A stretch of DNA of 64,000 nucleotides from Rhodanobacter sp. C01 (GCF_002001045.1 NZ_MUNR01000006.1:1-64000); one strand, 5' to 3'. Shown: positions 16,968 to 26,335, numbered from the stretch's first letter. The notes: a model not told the origin generated them from the sequence alone. Translations and numbers: made by a program.

Positions 16968-17714
16968 ATGACCACTAAGCATGTGGCCTTGGTGACTGGT
17001 GGCATGGGGGGCATTGGCGAAGCGATCGCCAAAGTCTTGCACGATGCCGGTGATACCGTGCTGGTGACGCATTCACCCTGCAATGATCGTGTCGGTGCGT
17101 GGCTGGACCATCAGGCTTCGTCGGGATACCAGTACAAGGCCTATCCGGTAGATGTCGCCGAATTTGCTTCATGCCAGCGCATGGCCGAGGCAATTGCGAA
17201 GGATGGCCACAAGGTAGACATCCTGATCAACAACGCCGGCATCACCCGCGATGGGCGGTTTTTGAAGATGAGCAAGGACGATTGGGAAGCCGTCATGCAT
17301 ACCAATCTCGATTCCATGTTCAACGTCACCAAGCAGTTCTGCGGCGGCATGGTGGAGCAGGGCTGGGGGCGCATCGTCAATATCGGTTCGATCAATGGCA
17401 CCAGGGGGCAGTTTGGTCAATGCAATTACGCAGCGACCAAGGCTGGCATTCATGGCTTTTCCGAGTCACTGGCGCTGGAAGTCGCGCGCCACGGTGTCAC
17501 TGTGAACACGGTATCGCCTGGCTATACCGCGACGCGTATGGTGTCGGCGGTGCCCAAGGAGGTGCTGGAGTCGAAGATCATTCCGCTGATTCCGGTGGGG
17601 CGACTGGGGCAGCCGGAGGAAATCGCGGCATTGGTGGGCTTTATCTGCAGTGATTCGGCGGCGTTCATGACAGGAAGCAATGTCGCGATGAACGGCGGTC
17701 AGCACATGTACTGA
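16968..17714 (+). CDS. phaB: Acetoacetyl-CoA reductase (short-chain dehydrogenase)
   Basis: 248 residues from ATG 16968 with GGGGAGG upstream; a longer frame to 16848 is rejected because it runs through the regulatory dyad. It has the SDR cofactor motif TGGMGGIGEAIA, the NNAG motif and the catalytic Ser-Tyr-Lys (NIGSINGTRGQ, NYAATKAG). The substrate-side residues and overall pattern fit PhaB, which makes (R)-3-hydroxybutyryl-CoA with NADPH for polyhydroxybutyrate. No PHA synthase is in the window. Under low oxygen it would also act as a sink for reducing power. Confidence 0.85.
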   Translation: MTTKHVALVTGGMGGIGEAIAKVLHDAGDTVLVTHSPCNDRVGAWLDHQASSGYQYKAYPVDVAEFASCQRMAEAIAKDGHKVDILINNAGITRDGRFLKMSKDDWEAVMHTNLDSMFNVTKQFCGGMVEQGWGRIVNIGSINGTRGQFGQCNYAATKAGIHGFSESLALEVARHGVTVNTVSPGYTATRMVSAVPKEVLESKIIPLIPVGRLGQPEEIAALVGFICSDSAAFMTGSNVAMNGGQHMY

Positions 17715-17801
17715 AAGCTGTGTTGCCGTCCGCATGTCGGCAAAGCCCATCGAACCGAAATAACCCATGGACGATATGCATCTATTACGAGGAAGCAAGT
17801 C

Positions 17802-18134
17802 ATGAGCGCCATGCCCTTTGCACCGTTCGCCTTCCAACCACCCGAACTACTGGCCCTGATCGGTAGTCAGATCGGCCCCTTCGCGTCGCCCGTGCTTACC
17901 TGGACAGATCCCGTCGCCAATGCCACCAGCCTCATGACGCAATGGGTGATGCCTGCAGCCAACCCTTACGCGGAGTGCCTCAACGCATGGGCGACACTCA
18001 CTTTGGCGATGTTTGGCATGGGCAACATGGTGTATTCCAGGCGTGAGGAACAGGGAGGATCGACAAGTCCCGTCACGCTGTCGCCATCGCGTTCCTTGGA
18101 ACAGGGCAAGGCTGCATGCGCCAAGGCACGTTAG
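17802..18134 (+). CDS. Unknown 110-residue protein
   Basis: Starts at ATG 17802 with GAGG well placed. The first 75 residues are rich in Pro, Ala and aromatic residues with two weakly hydrophobic stretches; the tail (about 78-110) is polar. I recognise no family. Its position right behind the acetoacetyl-CoA reductase suggests a link with polyhydroxybutyrate metabolism, for example a granule-associated protein, but there is no sequence proof. Confidence 0.6.
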   Translation: MSAMPFAPFAFQPPELLALIGSQIGPFASPVLTWTDPVANATSLMTQWVMPAANPYAECLNAWATLTLAMFGMGNMVYSRREEQGGSTSPVTLSPSRSLEQGKAACAKAR

Positions 18135-18209
18135 TTTGGCGAAAATAAAACGGGGAAACGGATATCAACCCAGCGAATGTCGGTGGTCAGCAGCCACCTC
18201 GATGACACT

Positions 18210-19409
18210 TCAAACAGGTGACCGCGCGTTTTGCAGTACATGCGCAGTGTGAGAAGCGATCATCGCTTCCTCATCGGTGGGGACGATGAACACCGGCACA
18301 CGGCTGTTCGAAGTGCTGATCTGTGCTGCATGGCGACTGTTGGCCTCTGCATCACACTCGATCCCCAGCCAGCCGAGCCTGGCACAGACTGCGGCGCGTA
18401 TCGGCGCCGCGTGCTCGCCGATGCCGGCGCTGAAGACCAGGGCATCGATGCCGCCGAGGGTGGATATCAGCGCACCAGTTTCCCGTGCGATGCGGAAGAC
18501 GAAAAGATCAATGGCTTCACGCGCGCAGGCATCGTCACTGGTCAGAAGCATGCGCATGTCACTGCTGATGCCAGACACGCCCAACAGCCCGCTGTCGTGA
18601 TAGAGCATGTGTTCGACATCGGTCGCCGAGAGGCCGTGGGCCTGTTGCAGATAGAGCACTGCACCGGGATCCAGGTTGCCGCAGCGCGTGCCCATCACTA
18701 GTCCATCGAGCGTGGTGAATCCCATCGTAGTGTCGACGCTTTGACCGTTGTGCATAGCACACAGGCTGGCCCCATTGCCCAGATGCGCCGCGATCACCCG
18801 ACCGGCCGCCAATCCTGGAGCCTGCTCACGCAAACGGCCAGCGATATATTCGTAGGAGAGCCCATGGAATCCATAGCGCCGCACGCCTTCTGCCGCGTAC
18901 CTGCGCGGCAACGCCAGTCGTGCGGCGTCCGCCGACAGGCCATGGTGAAACGCGGTATCGAAGCACCCCACCTGCGGAAGCTCGGGGCGCAATTGCGCAA
19001 TCGCGCGGACCGCCGCGAGGTTGTGCGGTTGATGCAAGGGGGCGAGTGGCGTCAGCTTCGTCAGGTCGGCGACTACCTGCGCATCCAGATAGACCGGCCG
19101 GTTATAGGTACTGCCGCCGTGGACAATACGATGCCCGACCGCGCATAGCGCCTCCTGCCCCAGATGCGTGGTAATCCACGCAAGCAGCGGCGTGAGCAGC
19201 GCCTCGTGCTCCAGCGTGGCGCTCGATGTCCAGCGGTACTCGCTCAACACGGTGCCATCCGTGGCCCGGGCGATGAAATGTGGCGCGACGCCAATGCTTT
19301 CGATCTGGCCGTGCGATACCTGTTGCAGTGCCACGCCGGCGTCGAGCTTATACAGCGCGAACTTGATGCTGGAGGACCCCGCGTTGAGCGTGAGGATAGC
19401 CTTGGGCAT
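18210..19409 (-). CDS. ackA: Acetate kinase
   Basis: 399 residues, full family length. Conserved blocks: LTLNAGSSSIKFALY at the N terminus, GHRIVHGG, the catalytic HLGNGAS block, and FSAGIGEHAAPIR near the C terminus. It turns acetyl phosphate plus ADP into acetate plus ATP. It lies 3 bp behind the phosphotransacetylase fusion gene and is on the same transcript. With phosphoketolase at 23963 as a second acetyl phosphate source, it gives ATP by substrate-level phosphorylation without respiration. Confidence 0.95.
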   Translation of the reverse strand: MPKAILTLNAGSSSIKFALYKLDAGVALQQVSHGQIESIGVAPHFIARATDGTVLSEYRWTSSATLEHEALLTPLLAWITTHLGQEALCAVGHRIVHGGSTYNRPVYLDAQVVADLTKLTPLAPLHQPHNLAAVRAIAQLRPELPQVGCFDTAFHHGLSADAARLALPRRYAAEGVRRYGFHGLSYEYIAGRLREQAPGLAAGRVIAAHLGNGASLCAMHNGQSVDTTMGFTTLDGLVMGTRCGNLDPGAVLYLQQAHGLSATDVEHMLYHDSGLLGVSGISSDMRMLLTSDDACAREAIDLFVFRIARETGALISTLGGIDALVFSAGIGEHAAPIRAAVCARLGWLGIECDAEANSRHAAQISTSNSRVPVFIVPTDEEAMIASHTAHVLQNARSPV

Positions 19410-19412
19410 CGC

Positions 19413-20840
19413 TCAGTGCTCGGCTGCTGCAGGCGTCCCGGCACGCGCACGGGCGACGAGTACCGCCACCGCGCAGGAGGCGATGCGTGCACGCGGCGTA
19501 TCGGCGCGGCTGGTGAGGATGATCGGCACACGGGCACCCATCACTACACCGGCGGCGTCGGCACCGGCCAGAAAGGTCAATTGCTTGGCCAGCATGTTGC
19601 CCGATTCCAGGTCGGGCACGACCAAGATATCAGCGTTACCGGCCACGGGCGAAACAATGCCCTTCTGGCGTGCCGCATCACTGTCGACCGCGTTGTCGAA
19701 GGCCAGCGGGCCATCGACGATACCGCCTTCGATCTGCCCGCGCTCGGCCATCTTGCAGAGCGCGGCTGCATCGACCGTCGAGGGGATCGCGGGATTGACG
19801 GTTTCCACCGCCGAAAGGACGGCCACACGCGGCGTTGCAATACCCAAGATCTGGGCTAGGTCGATGGCGTTCTGGATGATGTCGCGCTTGTCGGCCAGCG
19901 ACGGTGCGATGTTGATCGCGGCGTCGGTGATCAGCAGCAGACGCGCGTAATCGGGGACATCCATCAAGTAGATATGACTGAGCCGGCGCGCCGTACGCAA
20001 TCCGGTATCGGCGGCGACCACCGCGTGCATCAGTTCATCGGTATGCAGGGCGCCTTTCATCAGCAATCCAGCCTCACCATTGCGTACCAGGGCCACCGCT
20101 TGCATCGCGGCGGCATGACTGTGCGGCGCATCGATCAGTCGATAGCTGCCGATCTCCAGACCGCCACGCTCGGCGGCCGCGTGGATTTTCGCCGCGGGGC
20201 CGACCAGGATCGGCACGATAAGCCCCGCCTTTGCCGCCTCGATCGCTGCGATGAGTGATACGTCATCGCAGGGATGGGCAATGGCGGTTGGCACGGGAGT
20301 GCCACCGGCGGCACGTGCGATCAGCGCATGGAAACGCTCATGGTCGATGACGCGTACTTCTGGCAACGTGTCGTATGCAAAGCAAATCTTCTCGGTAGGT
20401 GCGAGTACGACGGCCGTGCCGAGGATCACGTCCTGATCATGCTGGTTGCTGCAGCGGCAGTCGAACGTGATGCGATGCTTTGCCGGATCCTTTTCCCTGG
20501 CGACGACGCTGACGGTGATCGTGTCACCCAGGCTGACAGGTGCACGGAAGTGCAGATCCTGCGAAAGGTAGATCGTGCCCGGCCCAGGAAGCTGGGTGCC
20601 GAGTACGGTGGAGACCAGCGCGCCACCCCACATGCCGTGGGCGATCACATGGTGAAACATATCCGTGCGCGCGTAGGCAGGGTCCATCTCGGCCGGGTTC
20701 ACGTCGCCCGACATTGCCGCGAACAATTCGATGTCACGCTGGGTAAGCGTGCGCTTCAGACTGGCGCTGTCGCCGATGGCAATCTCGTCGAAAGTGCGGT
20801 TCTCGATCAGCGGCCGCACCAGGGAAGTCGAAGCGTTCAT
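19413..20840 (-). CDS. MaoC-phosphate acetyl/butyryltransferase fusion
   Basis: 475 residues in two domains. Residues about 10-150 are a MaoC-like hotdog hydratase domain (ERTLTQRDIELFAAMSGDVNP and HGMWGGALVSTVLG). Residues about 165-470 are a phosphate acetyl/butyryltransferase domain (LIVPILVGPAAKIHAAA, GLLMKGALHTDELM, DAAINIAPSLADKRDI, VVMGARVPIILTSRAD). It would interconvert acyl-CoA and acyl phosphate; the MaoC part may hydrate enoyl-CoA. This bifunctional architecture is known in proteobacteria. The ackA gene follows immediately. Confidence 0.9.
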   Translation of the reverse strand: MNASTSLVRPLIENRTFDEIAIGDSASLKRTLTQRDIELFAAMSGDVNPAEMDPAYARTDMFHHVIAHGMWGGALVSTVLGTQLPGPGTIYLSQDLHFRAPVSLGDTITVSVVAREKDPAKHRITFDCRCSNQHDQDVILGTAVVLAPTEKICFAYDTLPEVRVIDHERFHALIARAAGGTPVPTAIAHPCDDVSLIAAIEAAKAGLIVPILVGPAAKIHAAAERGGLEIGSYRLIDAPHSHAAAMQAVALVRNGEAGLLMKGALHTDELMHAVVAADTGLRTARRLSHIYLMDVPDYARLLLITDAAINIAPSLADKRDIIQNAIDLAQILGIATPRVAVLSAVETVNPAIPSTVDAAALCKMAERGQIEGGIVDGPLAFDNAVDSDAARQKGIVSPVAGNADILVVPDLESGNMLAKQLTFLAGADAAGVVMGARVPIILTSRADTPRARIASCAVAVLVARARAGTPAAAEH

Positions 20841-20899
20841 CAGTAGGTGACCTCAACCCCTGAGCAAGTTAATTCTGAGAGGCCATCGAGGCTACACTA

Positions 20900-20913
20900 T
20901 TGATCGGCATCAA
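20900..20913. promoter_or_regulatory. FNR/ANR-type box TTGATcggcATCAA
   Basis: Perfect half-sites, centred about 66 bp upstream of the MaoC-phosphotransacetylase start at 20840. It is the likely promoter element of the pta-ackA operon. Confidence 0.8.
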
Positions 20914-20939
20914 GTTGGCCTCTTGATGTGCTAGATCCA

Positions 20940-21767
20940 TCAATGCCGCATGAACACAGGAATGTCGGCGTGATTGAGCACGTGGCGGGTGGCACCGCCG
21001 AAGATCCATTCGCTGAAACGGGTGCGGCCATAGGCACCCATAACAAGCATGTTGGCTCCAACCGCTTTCGCGGAAGCGAGCAGTGCTGCACCAGCGTCTT
21101 CGTCATTGGCCATCAGAGGCTTCTCCTCGGCGCGAATGCCATGACGCTGCAGATAGTCGGACAGCTCGAACTCCGGCTTCCAGCCAATCTCGCTTATGGC
21201 ATCCCGCGATGCCCCACGTAATACCACCACCCGCTTGGCGCGTGCCAGGAACGGTTGCGCTGCATGAATGGAACGGATCGCTTCGGGCGACCCGTTCCAG
21301 GCCAGAGCAATGCAGTCAAGCGATAACGACGGGGCCTTCGTCGATGGGGCAATGAGGCAGGGCAGCCTGCTTTTCAGTATGACCTGGCCAAGCAGTGGGG
21401 TGCTTTCCAGCGGCCACTCAGTTGTGCGGTCGATCACGAGCAAGTCGTGCCAATTACCGATGTTTTCCAAGACGTGCGGTACATCTCCTTCGGCCACTTG
21501 CCAGGCTGCTTTTTGCACGCCGAGCTTTGCCGCCCAATTGATGAACGACGTCCGCGCTGCGCACGCGCTCTGCTCCAATCGACGGGTGTTTTCGATGGTG
21601 TACGTCAGAAAGTCGGCCGCCACATAGGTAGGCGCTATCGGCAATGGCGCGGGGTAGATATAGATGCCTGTCAGTGCAGCGTCGAAGGAGGCGGCAAGAC
21701 GTGCCGCGTACTCCAGGCCCGGCGACCATGATTCGAAACTATTGGCATAGGCCAGAATGTCTCTCAT
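20940..21767 (-). CDS. Universal stress protein, tandem-domain type
   Basis: 275 residues. The N-terminal domain starts MRDILAYANSFESWSPGLEY and is better conserved than in its paralogues. The C-terminal domain has DCIALAWNGSPEA and the loop GAYGRTRFSEWIFGG (G-x2-G-x9-G). The ATG at 21767 has GGAGAG upstream. It is monocistronic behind an imperfect dyad at 21822 and ends just before the promoter of the pta-ackA operon. Confidence 0.9.
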   Translation of the reverse strand: MRDILAYANSFESWSPGLEYAARLAASFDAALTGIYIYPAPLPIAPTYVAADFLTYTIENTRRLEQSACAARTSFINWAAKLGVQKAAWQVAEGDVPHVLENIGNWHDLLVIDRTTEWPLESTPLLGQVILKSRLPCLIAPSTKAPSLSLDCIALAWNGSPEAIRSIHAAQPFLARAKRVVVLRGASRDAISEIGWKPEFELSDYLQRHGIRAEEKPLMANDEDAGAALLASAKAVGANMLVMGAYGRTRFSEWIFGGATRHVLNHADIPVFMRH

Positions 21768-21821
21768 GTCTGCTCTCCTCGCTGGGTGTAAATAGCCTGA
21801 TGAGCGGGCAACGCCTCACGC

Positions 21822-21835
21822 TTGATGTCGATCCA
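21822..21835. promoter_or_regulatory. Imperfect FNR/ANR-type box TTGATgtcgATCCA
   Basis: One half-site is perfect and the other has a single mismatch (ATCCA for ATCAA). Centred about 61 bp upstream of the Usp start at 21767, which is the usual distance in this window. Confidence 0.5.
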
Positions 21836-21945
21836 TCGGAAAACGTGTCCGCTCCGACTCGGCCAGAATCAAGGCGTCTGGTTCACGATGAGGCATTTCC
21901 GGCCTGTGTTCGCCTGTTGCACGGCGCTCCATGGTGGTCAATCAC

Positions 21946-23334
21946 TCAGAATGCCAGCCACGTAAATAGATAGAGCGTGTTGTTGTCAGTCGCCCTTCGG
22001 CCTGCGCCATCCACGTTGTAAACAAGCCCGCTGAAGCGCGTGTAGAAGGTGTACTGGAGGCCGAAGCGGACATTGACGAAAGGCTCGGCCCAGGAGCTGG
22101 CTTGGCCATACGGGTTCCAGTTCAACTCGACAACGCCACCGTTGGTATTGGGGCTGCCGTTGTTGCCGTACAGCGTGACGTCACGACTGCCATCGTTGGT
22201 GAACGCACCGAGCGTTGCACCCCAGGTGTTCTTGTACCAGTAGCTGCCGTTGATATTGATGGCATGCATGGTGTTGTCCAGATTGGACGACCCTCCCGCC
22301 GCATAGGTGGCATCCAGTCGCTGGTGCTCCCCCAGGTAGAGCGCATTGACCGTGAAGAGGTGATTGCCGCCGTTCAAGAACTGGTAGCTTGCATCAATAC
22401 CAAGGTCACGAAACTTGTCTGTCGGACCGGAGATCGCTACGGCGTCACCAACAGCATTGGTACCAGGCAAGCCACGCCGCGCGTCCAAGGCAAAGCTACC
22501 CAGTTCGAGATTTCCTTTGGGAAGGTTCCAGGTGTAGGCAACACGTGCATAAGGCGTAATGCCGGCCAGGCGCCCATTGAAATCGCCATTGACGGTGCGC
22601 AGGAAGGACGGTGACAGCGAGCGATAGGCGCCCGCTTCGACATACAACGCACTATCGATCTGCGCATACCCGTTTATGCCCACCACTTGCTGTGCAAGGC
22701 CGCCCATCAAGATCGGCGCCGCAGGTGCACCGGGCGCCAAGTCCGGTGCCGTATAGGGAAACTGCCAGGCAGGCGCGGTGTTGAACACATCCGTAAGGCT
22801 CGGATTGTTGTTGAGCGACACGCCCCAGATTGTGGTGTGACTACCCGTGGTCAACGTGCGTGCATAACGCACGTCGGAGTTGTCCCATCCGAGCAGGCCG
22901 CCGTTCTGCGAATAGGTTGCCTGCGCGAGCGCACCGAGGTGGTCGGTGAGCGGACCTGCGAAAAAGAGCGATGCCTGTTGAAGCTCGGTGTTGTCATTCG
23001 TGCCAAAGCCGCTTGCAGGGGGTGCAGTCTGAGCCTTTTGCGTATGTGTGAACGACTCGATCAGCATCGTCGACAGGGGCACCTTGGCGTCATTGCCCAC
23101 TTTCAGGGTGTAGCCGAGCAACTTGAACTGGCGCCCAAACGGGGTCAGCTGCGGTCCGAAGCCTCCCACATGGCAGGCCACACAGGGCTGATGCGTCTGC
23201 CTGGCAAAAGCAGGCACGGCACGGACGCGTGTCGAAAAGAAAATCAGCACCACAAGCACACAAAGACCAAACGCCAGCATGATGCGGCCGGTTCGGCCAA
23301 ATGAATCACGAAGGGATGTGCTATCGACGGCCAT
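21946..23334 (-). CDS. Monoheme outer-membrane porin-cytochrome, Cyc2-like
   Basis: 462 residues. A signal segment (about 17-38) is followed by PAFARQTHQPCVACHVGG, a single c-type heme site (CxxCH), and then LTPFGRQFKLLGYTL. The remaining 390 residues alternate in short amphipathic strands with many aromatic and Gly residues and end in an aromatic residue (LFTWLAF), as in outer-membrane beta barrels. A heme plug at the N terminus of a barrel, with the FARQ..CxxCH..FGxxFK pattern, is the architecture of Cyc2, the outer-membrane Fe(II) oxidase of iron-oxidising bacteria. Homologues also exist in heterotrophs with no proven role. The start at 23334 has GGGGAAG upstream. A HiPIP is encoded divergently. 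Confidence 0.75.
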   Translation of the reverse strand: MAVDSTSLRDSFGRTGRIMLAFGLCVLVVLIFFSTRVRAVPAFARQTHQPCVACHVGGFGPQLTPFGRQFKLLGYTLKVGNDAKVPLSTMLIESFTHTQKAQTAPPASGFGTNDNTELQQASLFFAGPLTDHLGALAQATYSQNGGLLGWDNSDVRYARTLTTGSHTTIWGVSLNNNPSLTDVFNTAPAWQFPYTAPDLAPGAPAAPILMGGLAQQVVGINGYAQIDSALYVEAGAYRSLSPSFLRTVNGDFNGRLAGITPYARVAYTWNLPKGNLELGSFALDARRGLPGTNAVGDAVAISGPTDKFRDLGIDASYQFLNGGNHLFTVNALYLGEHQRLDATYAAGGSSNLDNTMHAININGSYWYKNTWGATLGAFTNDGSRDVTLYGNNGSPNTNGGVVELNWNPYGQASSWAEPFVNVRFGLQYTFYTRFSGLVYNVDGAGRRATDNNTLYLFTWLAF

Positions 23335-23442
23335 GTTCTTCCCCGATGCGGTTACATTTCAGTGCAATACGGTGTGTCCGGAGCGCCGAGCACGGTGTGG
23401 AAGCAGTCGCATGAAAGTCTGCCGCGACCAAAGGCGAGACGT

Positions 23443-23456
23443 TTGATCTAGATCAA
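23443..23456. promoter_or_regulatory. FNR/ANR-type box TTGATctagATCAA
   Basis: Fully palindromic 14-mer between the divergent porin-cytochrome (start 23334) and HiPIP (start 23564), nearly equidistant from both (about 115 bp), so it could control both. Confidence 0.8.
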
Positions 23457-23563
23457 TCAAGTACGGGCGCAACGCAAATATCGTGGCCATCAAGCCCATC
23501 GCAAATGTGCGCCAGCCCCGTGCACGCGAGCCCCGATCAACCGAGTACTGATGGAGAACACCC

Positions 23564-23896
23564 ATGACATATCGTGAGAGAAATCTGGAGTCCCGCCGTC
23601 AATTTCTGAAGATGACGGTGGTCATGTCCGCAACGGCCGCCCTGACGAGCATCACAGGGCTTGTGCGCGCTTCCGACTTGCTGCACGTAACCGATTCCGA
23701 CCCTACCGCTAAGGCGCTTGGTTATGTCGAGGATGCAAGTACAACCAAGAACACCCTGTATAAGGCCGGGAGCACTTGCGCCAACTGCCAGTTCTACTCA
23801 GGTGCAGCAGACGGCTATGGCCCCTGCCAGTTGTTCCCGGGCAAGGCCGTCAATGCGAAAGGCTGGTGCAGTTCGTATACACAGAAGAAAGCTTGA
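23564..23896 (+). CDS. High-potential iron-sulfur protein (HiPIP), Tat-exported
   Basis: 110 residues. An N-terminal Tat signal with SRRQFLK is followed by a hydrophobic stretch to about residue 35. The mature part has four cysteines in the HiPIP order: CANC, then GPCQLFPGK, then GWCSSY. HiPIPs are small periplasmic [4Fe-4S]3+/2+ electron carriers. GGAG precedes the ATG. In acidophilic iron oxidisers the HiPIP Iro and the porin Cyc2 take part in Fe(II) oxidation, so the divergent pairing here is suggestive. A second HiPIP lies at 36969. Confidence 0.9.
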   Translation: MTYRERNLESRRQFLKMTVVMSATAALTSITGLVRASDLLHVTDSDPTAKALGYVEDASTTKNTLYKAGSTCANCQFYSGAADGYGPCQLFPGKAVNAKGWCSSYTQKKA

Positions 23897-23910
23897 TACG
23901 AACCGCATGT

Positions 23911-23942
23911 GATGTGCACATCAGCATGGGATGTGCACATCA
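23911..23942. repeat. Tandem pair of the palindrome GATGTGCACATC
   Basis: The 13-mer GATGTGCACATCA occurs at 23911-23923 and again at 23930-23942, 19 bp apart. Each copy contains a perfect 12-bp palindrome. The pair lies in the 66-bp gap between the converging HiPIP and phosphoketolase genes. It could be a bidirectional terminator or a protein-binding site; no T-run supports intrinsic termination. Confidence 0.6.
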
Positions 23943-23962
23943 ATTTGGCTACAGAAAAGCGA

Positions 23963-26335
23963 TTAACGCGCGGGGCCATGTGCCGGCCAATGCCACGCAG
24001 CCACCTCGGGCATATCTTCGCCATGCTCGCTGATATAGAGCTTGTGCCGTTCCATGATTGCCCAGTACCGCTCGGTAGCCTGTTGGACATAAGGACCGAA
24101 GCGGTGCACGCGCGTGATGGCATCCAACGCTAGCTGATAACGGTCGAGATTGTTCAATACCACCATGTCGAACGGCGTGGTGGTGGTGCCTTCGTCCTTG
24201 TAGCCGCGCACATGGATATTGTCATGATTGCGCCGACGATAAGTCAGCTTGTGAATCAGTGATGGGTAGCCGTGGAAGGCAAAAATCACCGGCCTGTCCG
24301 TGGTGAACAACGCGTCGAAATCGCGCTCCGACAGTCCGTGCGGATGTTCGGATTGCGGCTGCAGCACCATCAGATCCACGACGTTGACGACGCGGATCCG
24401 GATGTCCGGAATGAAGCCGCGCAGCAGGGTCACGGCGGCCAGGCATTCGAGCGTCGGCACATCTCCCGCGCAGGCCATCACGACATCTGGGTTGCCACCA
24501 TCGTTGCTCGCCCATTCCCATACGCCGGCGCCGGCGGCGCAGTGCTTCGCGGCGTCGTCGATATCCAGCCACTGCCATTCCGGTTGCTTTCCGGCCACGA
24601 TCAGGTTGATGTAGTTGCGGCTGCGCAGGCAATGATCGGCCACCGATAACAGGCAGTTGGCGTCTGGCGGCAGGTAGATGCGCACCACTTCCGACTTCTT
24701 GTTCGCAACGATATCGATGAAGCCGGGATCCTGGTGCGAGGAGCCGTTATGGTCCTGCCGCCATACATGCGAAGTAAGTAGGTAGTTCAATGACGCTACG
24801 GGTGAACGCCACGGAATGTGGCGCGCGACCTTCAGCCACTTGGCATGCTGGTTGAACATCGAATCGATGATGTGAATAAATGCTTCGTAGCAGGAAAAGA
24901 AACCATGGCGGCCGCTGAGCAGGTAGGCTTCCAGCCAACCCTCGCATAGATGCTCGCTCAGAACTTCCATGACACGGCCATCGGCGCTGAGATGGTCATC
25001 GACCGGATCGATGTCGGCCATCCATTCCTTGCCTGTAACTTCATAAACCGCATCCAACCGGTTGGATGCGGTTTCGTCCGGCCCGAACAGGCGGAAATTC
25101 CGGCTGTCCAGGTTGAGACGCATGACTTCGCGCAGAAAGCCGCCGAGCACACGTGTCGCCTCGGCTTCGACGGAACCCGGCGCGTTGACAGCTACCGCAT
25201 GATCGCGAAAATGCGGCATCACCAACGGCTCCAGCAGTTCCCCGCCATTGGCGTGCGGATTGGAGCCCATGCGGCGGTGTCCGGTCGGTGCGATTGCGGC
25301 CAGCTCGTGGCGGAACTGGCCGGTGCCATCGAAGAGTTCTTCCGTGCGATAGCTCTTCATCCAGGCTTCGAGCTGAGCGACGTGCTCGGGTTTGTCGAAC
25401 TGCGCAATCGGCACCTGGTGCGCACGCCAGGTGCCTTCGACCGGCAGGCCGTCGACGGTCTTGGGCCCGGTCCAGCCTTTTGGAGTGCGGAAGATCAGCA
25501 TCGGCCAGCGCGGGCGCTGGATCGTTCCGCTTTTCGCGCGTGCTGCCTGCTGAATGCTCTGGATCCTGGCGAGGATCTCATCGAGCGTGGCGGCAAGATC
25601 CTGATGAACGGCGGCTGGGTCGCTGCCTTCGACGAAATAGGGCTCGTAGCCATAGCCGCGGAACAGGTTCACCAATTCCTCACGGCTGATGCGCGCGAGA
25701 ATGGTCGGATTCGCGATCTTGAAACCGTTCAGATGAAGAATCGGCAGCACTGCACCGTCGCGCGCGGGATTGAGAAACTTGTTCGAATGCCAGCTGGTCG
25801 CCAGCGCTCCGGTTTCCGCTTCGCCGTCGCCCACCACGCAGGCGACGATCAGATCCGGATTGTCGAACGCCGCACCGAACGCGTGCGCAAGCGAGTAGCC
25901 CAGTTCGCCACCTTCATGGATCGAGCCGGGCGTATCCGGGGAAACATGGCTGGGCACGCCGTACGGCCAGGAGAATTGGCGGAACAGTCGTCGCATACCA
26001 TCGCGGTTACGCTCGATCGCCGGATAGCGTTCGGTATACGAGCCTTCCAGATAGGTCTGTGCCACCAGTCCTGGTCCACCATGGCCTGGGCCGGTGATGA
26101 AGATCATGTTGAGATCGTTTTGCTTGATCAGCCGGTTTATATGCACGTACAGCATGTTCAGGCCCGGCGTGGTGCCCCAATGACCGAGCAGGCGCGGCTT
26201 GATGTGTTCGCGCTTCAACGGCGTTTCCAGCAACGGATTGTCGCGCAGATAGATCTGGCCAACGGACAGGTAATTGGCGGCGCGCCAATAGGCGTCCATT
26301 TTCTGCAGTTGTTTGGCGGACAAGGGGTTTGGCAT
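23963..26335 (-). CDS. xfp: Xylulose-5-phosphate/fructose-6-phosphate phosphoketolase
   Basis: 790 residues, full length for the family. Thiamine-diphosphate enzyme blocks are clear: [10 protein letters not shown] near the N terminus, [30 protein letters not shown], and in the second half [14 protein letters not shown] and [11 protein letters not shown]. It cleaves xylulose 5-phosphate (or fructose 6-phosphate) with phosphate to acetyl phosphate and glyceraldehyde 3-phosphate (or erythrose 4-phosphate). Acetate kinase at 18210 can turn the acetyl phosphate into ATP. A box lies about 87 bp upstream (26416). It contains a 30-bp perfect palindrome at 25045. Confidence 0.96.
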   Translation of the reverse strand: MPNPLSAKQLQKMDAYWRAANYLSVGQIYLRDNPLLETPLKREHIKPRLLGHWGTTPGLNMLYVHINRLIKQNDLNMIFITGPGHGGPGLVAQTYLEGSYTERYPAIERNRDGMRRLFRQFSWPYGVPSHVSPDTPGSIHEGGELGYSLAHAFGAAFDNPDLIVACVVGDGEAETGALATSWHSNKFLNPARDGAVLPILHLNGFKIANPTILARISREELVNLFRGYGYEPYFVEGSDPAAVHQDLAATLDEILARIQSIQQAARAKSGTIQRPRWPMLIFRTPKGWTGPKTVDGLPVEGTWRAHQVPIAQFDKPEHVAQLEAWMKSYRTEELFDGTGQFRHELAAIAPTGHRRMGSNPHANGGELLEPLVMPHFRDHAVAVNAPGSVEAEATRVLGGFLREVMRLNLDSRNFRLFGPDETASNRLDAVYEVTGKEWMADIDPVDDHLSADGRVMEVLSEHLCEGWLEAYLLSGRHGFFSCYEAFIHIIDSMFNQHAKWLKVARHIPWRSPVASLNYLLTSHVWRQDHNGSSHQDPGFIDIVANKKSEVVRIYLPPDANCLLSVADHCLRSRNYINLIVAGKQPEWQWLDIDDAAKHCAAGAGVWEWASNDGGNPDVVMACAGDVPTLECLAAVTLLRGFIPDIRIRVVNVVDLMVLQPQSEHPHGLSERDFDALFTTDRPVIFAFHGYPSLIHKLTYRRRNHDNIHVRGYKDEGTTTTPFDMVVLNNLDRYQLALDAITRVHRFGPYVQQATERYWAIMERHKLYISEHGEDMPEVAAWHWPAHGPAR
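25045..25074. repeat. 30-bp perfect palindrome inside xfp
   Basis: Two 15-bp arms (AAACCGCATCCAACC and its complement) meet without a spacer. The palindrome is in codons for roughly NRLDAVYE of phosphoketolase. Such length is very unlikely by chance in one site, although coding constraint may contribute. It could form a hairpin in the mRNA or in single-stranded DNA. Confidence 0.7.
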
